From positions 1-48,533 of the forward strand of contig CBDVBD010000004.1 of NCBI GenBank assembly GCA_965372135.1: DNA of 48,533 nt. The letters run 5' to 3'. Shown piece by piece: positions 44,770-48,533 of the stretch. Numbering within the stretch: the first letter of the stretch is position 1; each line of letters starts with the position of its first letter. This stretch comes from CBDVBD01 sp965372135 (lineage in GTDB: Bacteria; Electryoneota; RPQS01; CBDVBD01). The translations under genes were made by a program, and so were the position numbers. Below the pieces are notes generated by a model that worked only from the letters and a program-made list of their open reading frames with translations, did no database searches and was not told the DNA's origin.

Positions 44770-45342
44770 CTACTCTTGGGGCTCGCCCACCACTTCCCTT
44801 ACCATTCCCAATAGCTCTTCAGTTTTTATCGGCTTGGCAAGATAGTTGTAAGCGCCTTCCTTAATCACTCTGACGGTATCTTCCAGTTTCGGATAACCGG
44901 TAAGGAAGATGATCTTTGCCTTGGGGTCAACTTCCCGGACTTTTCCAAAAACTTCCAAGCCATCTTCACCCTTCAGCTTGACATCAAGGAATGTCAATGC
45001 CGGCAGGGTCTCCTCATGAATCTTGATGGCATCCGCCCCGGAAGGGGTTGTGACGACATCGTAACCGGCGGTCTTGAGTAGTTCACCCATGACCTTGAGA
45101 ATAATAGGATCATCGTCAACCACCAAAATTGTGTGACTACGACCCTCGTCTTGGTCGAGTTTCTGCTCTTCAATGGTTCTGCGGATCTCGTCGATGTTGC
45201 TCTGATCGTAGATTCGCCACCCTCTCCAGTCTCGACGAACCTTGGTAATGAGACCTTCACGCTCCCATTTGAACAAGGTGGACTTGGAAATCTGACAAAT
45301 CCTGCAAACGTCTTTGGATGAATAGAACTTGTCTTCGGCCAT
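44770..45342 (-). CDS. MerR-type HTH fused to a response-regulator receiver domain
   Basis: Residues 5-60 form a MerR-like winged helix ('FYSSKDVCRICQISKSTLFKWEREGLI' in its parts). A linker at about 61-70 leads to a CheY-like receiver (70-188) with acidic pocket Asp76-78, phospho-acceptor Asp120 in 'LTFLDVKLKGEDG', Thr148 and Lys170, all the canonical residues. The order, DNA binding first and receiver last, is the reverse of most response regulators. No histidine kinase is in the window. GGAG precedes the ATG. A 20-bp AT-only palindrome lies about 90 nt upstream and could be its own operator (inference). Confidence 0.85.
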   Translation of the reverse strand: MAEDKFYSSKDVCRICQISKSTLFKWEREGLITKVRRDWRGWRIYDQSNIDEIRRTIEEQKLDQDEGRSHTILVVDDDPIILKVMGELLKTAGYDVVTTPSGADAIKIHEETLPALTFLDVKLKGEDGLEVFGKVREVDPKAKIIFLTGYPKLEDTVRVIKEGAYNYLAKPIKTEELLGMVREVVGEPQE

Positions 45343-45432
45343 AGCACACTCCGTATGGTTAATCTAAGAATGTATCAGTAATTACAGGACGAATTGTAAA
45401 GATGTCTTTGTGTCAGTAATATTAAAACCCGG

Positions 45433-45452
45433 ATAATTATTATAATAATTAT
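45433..45452. repeat. 20-bp perfect AT-only palindrome
   Basis: ATAATTATTA (45433-45442) is followed directly by its reverse complement TAATAATTAT (45443-45452). It sits in the 219-nt AT-rich gap between tatA and the MerR-receiver gene, where no ORF is credible. It may be an operator or a cruciform-prone site; AT-only composition makes chance more likely than usual. Confidence 0.5.
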
Positions 45453-45561
45453 ATCGACTTAAATGATTAAAAAAAATGAGCTTATGTTAATGAATAATAC
45501 ATGAAATTTGCTTTATAATAATCGAGAAAATATGGCTTCAGGGAATAACATAACTGAACAA

Positions 45562-45750
45562 TCATTTAGGATCTTTGTCTTCGATCTCTTTAGGAGATTC
45601 TTCCTTTTCCTCCAACCCTTGGGTGCCTTTCTTGAATTCACGAATCCCGCTTCCCAAACCCTTCATGAGTTCGGGGATCTTCTTCCCACCAAATAACAGC
45701 AGGATCGCCAACACAATAATGACAACTTCCCAATGACCTGGCAATAGCAC
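45562..45750 (-). CDS. tatA: Twin-arginine translocase subunit TatA/E
   Basis: This 62-residue protein has one N-terminal membrane helix ('EVVIIVLAILLLFGG'), the FG-x4-PE hinge motif (FGGKKIPEL), an amphipathic helix ('GLGSGIREFKKG') and an acidic tail. It forms the Tat pore for folded proteins. The GTG start has GAGAGG 6 nt upstream, and a near-perfect promoter lies about 55 nt further up. TatC is not nearby, so it is a stand-alone tatA gene. Confidence 0.93.
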   Translation of the reverse strand: MLLPGHWEVVIIVLAILLLFGGKKIPELMKGLGSGIREFKKGTQGLEEKEESPKEIEDKDPK

Positions 45751-45802
45751 GACAAACCTCTCAACACGAAGAATGGAATAGTATAACTATACACCACATA
45801 CT

Positions 45803-45831
45803 AATATAATGAATGAAAAGCCATTTGTCAA
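45803..45831 (-). promoter_or_regulatory. Sigma70 promoter of tatA
   Basis: On the minus strand, TTGACA (45826-45831) and TATATT (45803-45808) are exactly 17 nt apart, 53 nt upstream of the tatA GTG. It shows that the organism uses canonical sigma70-type promoters. Confidence 0.75.
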
Positions 45832-45857
45832 CATAAATATTGCAAATATTTAAATAT

Positions 45858-47132
45858 TTATCTCAGGAAAAATCCCGATGCCGAACCTATTGATTTATCA
45901 CCGAATCGGTCTTTTAGCCCATCAAGCACCCCGGATAACTTCTTCCGATAGTACTGAGATCGCTGATTGAACAACTCAGTCTGACTCCCGCTTTCAGGAA
46001 CCTTCATTAACCTCGAAACTGATACCCCCAACAACCTCACCGGACTCACGTTATCCCACACCTCATGGAGCAATTTTACCGTTATTTCATGGATTTTGTT
46101 CTCGTCATTGGTGGGAATTGCTATTGTCATTTGATGGGTGGTTGTTATAAATCCGGTAGTTCTAAGCTTCAATGTCACCCGTTTCCCCCCAAATTCTGCC
46201 GCACGCAATCTCCGAGCCACTTTTTCCGACAGGTACATTAACTGAGCATGGATTTTTTCCTTGTCATCGGTATCTTCCCCGAAGGTGTGTTCGTGCCCCA
46301 TGGATTTCTCCAGTGTCTTATGTTCCAGGGGCTCAACCTTACACTCACCCTTGCCCTTTGCCATATTTATCAGCGCCTCACCCCCCACTCCGAAATAGCG
46401 TTTCAACATCCGGGGAGATGTTTTCCGCAACTGCTCAAGCGTATGAATTCCAAACCGCTTCAGAGAAGCTTCCGTTGAAGGTCCCACCCCAATCAAATCC
46501 CCCACCGGCAGTGGGTCGAATACCTCTTGTACCTTTTCCTTCGGGATAATTGTCAGCCCGTCGGGTTTCTGCATCCGGGATGCCATCTTTGCCACCAACC
46601 GGTTGGGACCGATTCCAACTGACCCGGTAAGGTTCAGGGTTTCTCTGATTTTCCGTTTCATGGTCACTGCCAGTTGCCTCGGTCCTCCAAACATCCTAAG
46701 ACTATCCGTAATATCCACAAATGCTTCATCGATGGAATAGGGTTCCACGTGATTGCTGAATATCCTCAGAATTTTCATAAGTTCAATAGACGCATGGACA
46801 TATTTATCTCCGTAGGGTCTTAGAAATATTCCATGAGGACACAACCTGGCGGCTTCTCGTCCCGGCATACCGGAATGGATTCCGAATGCCCGCGCTTCAT
46901 AGGAACAGGTGGTCACCACCCCCCGTCCGGTGGGAGACGCCCCCACGATGATGGGCTTTCCTTTCAACGATGGGTTATCCCGGATTTCCACCGCCGCAAA
47001 AAACGCATCCATGTCGACGTGCAAGATGTACTTTTCCACGCCTTTCTTCTGCACCGGCTTTTCGCTCTTCGGCTCAGCGGCGATTTCCTTCTTCAGGCTC
47101 TTTTCCAGGTCACGCACCATTCCGGTTTTCAT
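45858..47132 (-). CDS. dinB: DNA polymerase IV (Y-family)
   Basis: This is an error-prone translesion polymerase. The palm motif I is 'LHVDMDAFFAAVE' (Asp40) and the SIDEAF motif carries the other catalytic acids. The fingers/thumb and little-finger domains follow, and a clamp-binding motif QTELF lies near residue 385. A Lys/Glu-rich N-terminal extension of about 33 residues precedes the conserved core. AAGGA precedes the ATG, 10 nt after the small upstream partner. It belongs to the lexA-linked SOS module, with a LexA box upstream of its operon. Confidence 0.94.
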   Translation of the reverse strand: MKTGMVRDLEKSLKKEIAAEPKSEKPVQKKGVEKYILHVDMDAFFAAVEIRDNPSLKGKPIIVGASPTGRGVVTTCSYEARAFGIHSGMPGREAARLCPHGIFLRPYGDKYVHASIELMKILRIFSNHVEPYSIDEAFVDITDSLRMFGGPRQLAVTMKRKIRETLNLTGSVGIGPNRLVAKMASRMQKPDGLTIIPKEKVQEVFDPLPVGDLIGVGPSTEASLKRFGIHTLEQLRKTSPRMLKRYFGVGGEALINMAKGKGECKVEPLEHKTLEKSMGHEHTFGEDTDDKEKIHAQLMYLSEKVARRLRAAEFGGKRVTLKLRTTGFITTTHQMTIAIPTNDENKIHEITVKLLHEVWDNVSPVRLLGVSVSRLMKVPESGSQTELFNQRSQYYRKKLSGVLDGLKDRFGDKSIGSASGFFLR

Positions 47133-47142
47133 GGTTCCTTCC

Positions 47143-47397
47143 CTACCCCACTAAGCACACCCGGGACAGGTCCCAGTGCTGGGTATCGGAATTGTACGCA
47201 AGTTCGTAGATGTCGGGACTATCCGACATCACCGAGAAATGATGGAATCGGGTACTGCCTTCGTCGGACAGCCACCCCCCGTTGACCCGACGCACCGGAT
47301 ATACCTTACCTTTCCACCGGAACCGCAGCGGCTGCATCTTGCCCTCGCGAAACAGGGTAATCACTTCAATCGGATCTCCGATGTCTTCGTATCTCAT
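47143..47397 (-). CDS. Small dinB-linked protein (DUF6504-like)
   Basis: This 84-residue soluble protein has the pattern 'RFRWKGKVYPVRRVNGGW' and 'ELAYNSDTQHWDLSRV', resembling small beta-rich proteins found next to Y-family polymerases (the DUF6504 type), although that family assignment is from memory. It is the first gene of the dinB operon, 10 nt upstream of dinB. GGAG precedes the ATG. The function is unknown; an accessory role in translesion synthesis is inferred from position. Confidence 0.65.
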   Translation of the reverse strand: MRYEDIGDPIEVITLFREGKMQPLRFRWKGKVYPVRRVNGGWLSDEGSTRFHHFSVMSDSPDIYELAYNSDTQHWDLSRVCLVG

Positions 47398-47474
47398 TTT
47401 ATCTCGCTCCGTAATCTATCGCCCTTTCATTGCAGGATGCGCTTTGGAATACCCAGGCTTGCCGCGCTTTAGCC

Positions 47475-47494
47475 GCGGGAAACAAGCTTCCCGC
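47475..47494. repeat. Hairpin in the dinB-operon leader
   Basis: GCGGGAA (47475-47481) and TTCCCGC (47488-47494) form a 7-bp stem with a 6-nt loop, in the leader between the LexA box and the operon's first gene. No T-run follows. It may affect message stability; nothing more can be said. Confidence 0.35.
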
Positions 47495-47527
47495 CAAACA
47501 AAGCGGTAACGAGACTACCGCACCCAA

Positions 47528-47548
47528 AAAATACTGCACATTTGTGCA
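47528..47548 (-). promoter_or_regulatory. LexA operator and -10 box of the dinB operon
   Basis: TGCACATTTGTGCA (47535-47548) is a perfect 14-bp palindrome matching TGCNC-N4-GTGCA. On the minus strand it is followed after one base by TATTTT (47528-47533), the same geometry as at lexA. It is 138 nt upstream of the operon. The -35 is weak. Confidence 0.65.
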
Positions 47549-47630
47549 ATTCATGTCTCTAAAAAATACCCCCGTCTCAATAGACCCACCCCGTCCCGTT
47601 TCAACGCAATCCATGGGACTGCTTATTTTC

Positions 47631-48275
47631 TTACATCTTCCTCACCAACCCCACGATTTTCCCTGCGATGTAAAACCCCGGTGTGGAGCGTTCCACGATG
47701 ATGGGACCGAAGTGTTCGTTGGCAGGTTCTAACCGCACCGCCTTTTTCTCGGGATGGTAGTATTTCACGGTCGCTTCGTCACCGATCACCGCCACCACCA
47801 CGTCACCTTTGTTGTAATCCCCCTGCGGCTTGGCGAACACGATGTCACCGTTGAATATCCCCGCATCGATCATGCTGTCCCCGTTCACGTGCAGCGCAAA
47901 CGTCCCTTCCCCGCGCACGAAATTCGGGTCCACTCCGAACACCCCTTCCAGGTTCTGTTCCGCCAACAGCGGCTCCCCAGCCGCAACCCGTCCCACCAGC
48001 GGCACCTGGAACAAAGTCTCCTCCACCGGTTTCTTTGCCGATTTCCCGACACCCAACCCCTTTTCGGTCAGTTCGATCCCCCGGGACAACAACGGCTGCC
48101 GGGACAAATACCCCTTCTTATCCAACACATTCAATATGTATCGCACCCCGTTGGTGGATGAAATCCCGAACTCCGCACCAATTTCCCGAATGGTGGGGGG
48201 ACGGCTGGATCCCTGCACCGTCTTGCGAATATATTCCAACACCCGCCGTTGTTTCTTTGACAAATCCACCGCCAT
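47631..48275 (-). CDS. lexA: SOS repressor LexA
   Basis: This self-cleaving repressor of DNA-damage genes has an N-terminal winged helix ('PPTIREIGAEFGISSTNGVRYIL') and a C-terminal S24 peptidase domain. The cleavage site is Ala99-Gly100 in 'RVAAGEP', the nucleophile is Ser134 in 'GDSMIDAGI' and the base is Lys171 in 'EATVKYY'. ATG 48275 is chosen because AGGAG lies five bases upstream; the frame extends eight codons further to 48299. It has its own operator-bearing promoter and controls the adjacent dinB operon (inferred from the shared box). Confidence 0.95.
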   Translation of the reverse strand: MAVDLSKKQRRVLEYIRKTVQGSSRPPTIREIGAEFGISSTNGVRYILNVLDKKGYLSRQPLLSRGIELTEKGLGVGKSAKKPVEETLFQVPLVGRVAAGEPLLAEQNLEGVFGVDPNFVRGEGTFALHVNGDSMIDAGIFNGDIVFAKPQGDYNKGDVVVAVIGDEATVKYYHPEKKAVRLEPANEHFGPIIVERSTPGFYIAGKIVGLVRKM

Positions 48276-48326
48276 AACAGCTCCTGTATTTACCGACACA
48301 CACTACGCCCTACACCGACCATTTAC

Positions 48327-48355
48327 AATATACTGCACAAATGGGCAAAAGTCAA
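48327..48355 (-). promoter_or_regulatory. lexA promoter with LexA operator in the spacer
   Basis: On the minus strand, TTGACT (48350-48355) and TATATT (48327-48332) are 17 nt apart. Within the spacer lies TGCCCATTTGTGCA (48334-48347), matching the TGCNC-N4-GTGCA operator reported for Fibrobacter LexA. Binding there would block RNA polymerase, so lexA is probably autoregulated. Confidence 0.72.
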
Positions 48356-48444
48356 GCAAAAAATGAGAAAAATGTTTTTCCCTGTGTTTCCTTTTAAGAA
48401 ATCGCACCTCAGAACTCCTGGGATTTACTGTGCTGCCGGGTGTC

Positions 48445-48474
48445 AACGAATCTCGATTCAACGAATTTCGATTC
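48445..48474. repeat. Tandem 15-bp direct repeat
   Basis: Two adjacent copies (48445-48459 and 48460-48474) of AACGAATYTCGATTC differ at one base. They lie upstream of the lexA promoter in a stretch without a gene. The purpose is unknown. Confidence 0.5.
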
Positions 48475-48498
48475 CCCATCTTGCAGTCCATATCCGTC

Positions 48499-48531
48499 AT
48501 CGCGAATCCGGCAACTGCCGGATGTGGCGAT
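48499..48531. repeat. Nested inverted repeat at the window edge
   Basis: An inner stem ATCCGGC (48506-48512)/GCCGGAT (48517-48523) and an outer ATCGC (48499-48503)/GCGAT (48527-48531) make an imperfect hairpin. It resembles a dispersed intergenic palindrome (REP-like), but the window ends here, so copy number cannot be judged. Confidence 0.4.
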
Positions 48532-48533
48532 CT

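Noticed and set aside
1..48533. CRISPR array, tRNA genes or insertion sequences
   Set aside because: No regularly spaced repeats, cloverleaf-like genes or transposase-like proteins were seen; all gaps are under 300 nt.

Overview
The window is a gene-dense bacterial chromosome segment with about 41 protein genes, almost no intergenic space and no recognisable tRNA, rRNA, CRISPR array or insertion sequence. It looks like a Gram-negative member of the FCB (Fibrobacteres-Chlorobi-Bacteroidetes) assemblage or a related candidate phylum. The reasons are a secreted protein ending in a 'YPNPFNP'-type C-terminal sorting domain, a large gingipain-like C25 protein, an Ig-like lipoprotein, MlaE/MlaF and a C-terminal beta-barrel protein (outer membrane), and a LexA operator of the type described for Fibrobacter. 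I cannot name the phylum from sequence alone.

Layout. 1-7.8 kb (+): Ig-like lipoprotein, GDP-mannose pyrophosphorylase, a small unknown protein, a Crp-family regulator, an MsbA-like ABC exporter, a GT9 glycosyltransferase and the GTPase MeaB, mostly overlapping end to start. 7.8-12.2 kb (+): a secreted FG-GAP/FN3 protein and a small membrane-anchored protein, then split methylmalonyl-CoA mutase (large and B12-binding subunits), the partner of MeaB. 12.3-23.4 kb (+): yebC-ruvC-ruvA-ruvB-queA-ispD-ispF-dedA-gltX, a SpoIIE-type phosphatase and ddl. 23.4-35.3 kb (+): preA-like, ssnA, threonine-synthase-like, cysteine-synthase-like and ygeY genes chained by 4-19 nt overlaps or short gaps, then a 1509-residue C25-family secreted protein, then the knotted carbamoyltransferase ygeW. 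35.4-38.4 kb (+): ribD-ribE-ribBA. A bidirectional terminator separates this from the minus-strand half: ccsA, a 1039-residue peptidase/beta-propeller/beta-barrel protein, mlaE and mlaF, then a MerR-HTH/receiver fusion, tatA, dinB with a small partner, and lexA.

How they work together. SsnA, YgeY and YgeW are members of the E. coli/gut-anaerobe cluster tied to anaerobic purine (urate) breakdown. Here they sit with a PreA-type flavin/iron-sulfur dehydrogenase and two adjacent PLP fold-type II enzymes, while YgeX (diaminopropionate ammonia-lyase), XdhD, HyuA and carbamate kinase are not in the window. This is the best candidate for an under-described system. MeaB and the split mutase form a propionate/succinate B12 module. 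LexA, its two operators and the dinB operon form a compact SOS module with operators inside the promoter spacers. The cytochrome-assembly gene ccsA carries an in-frame TAA that cuts off a well-conserved C-terminus still readable beyond the stop.
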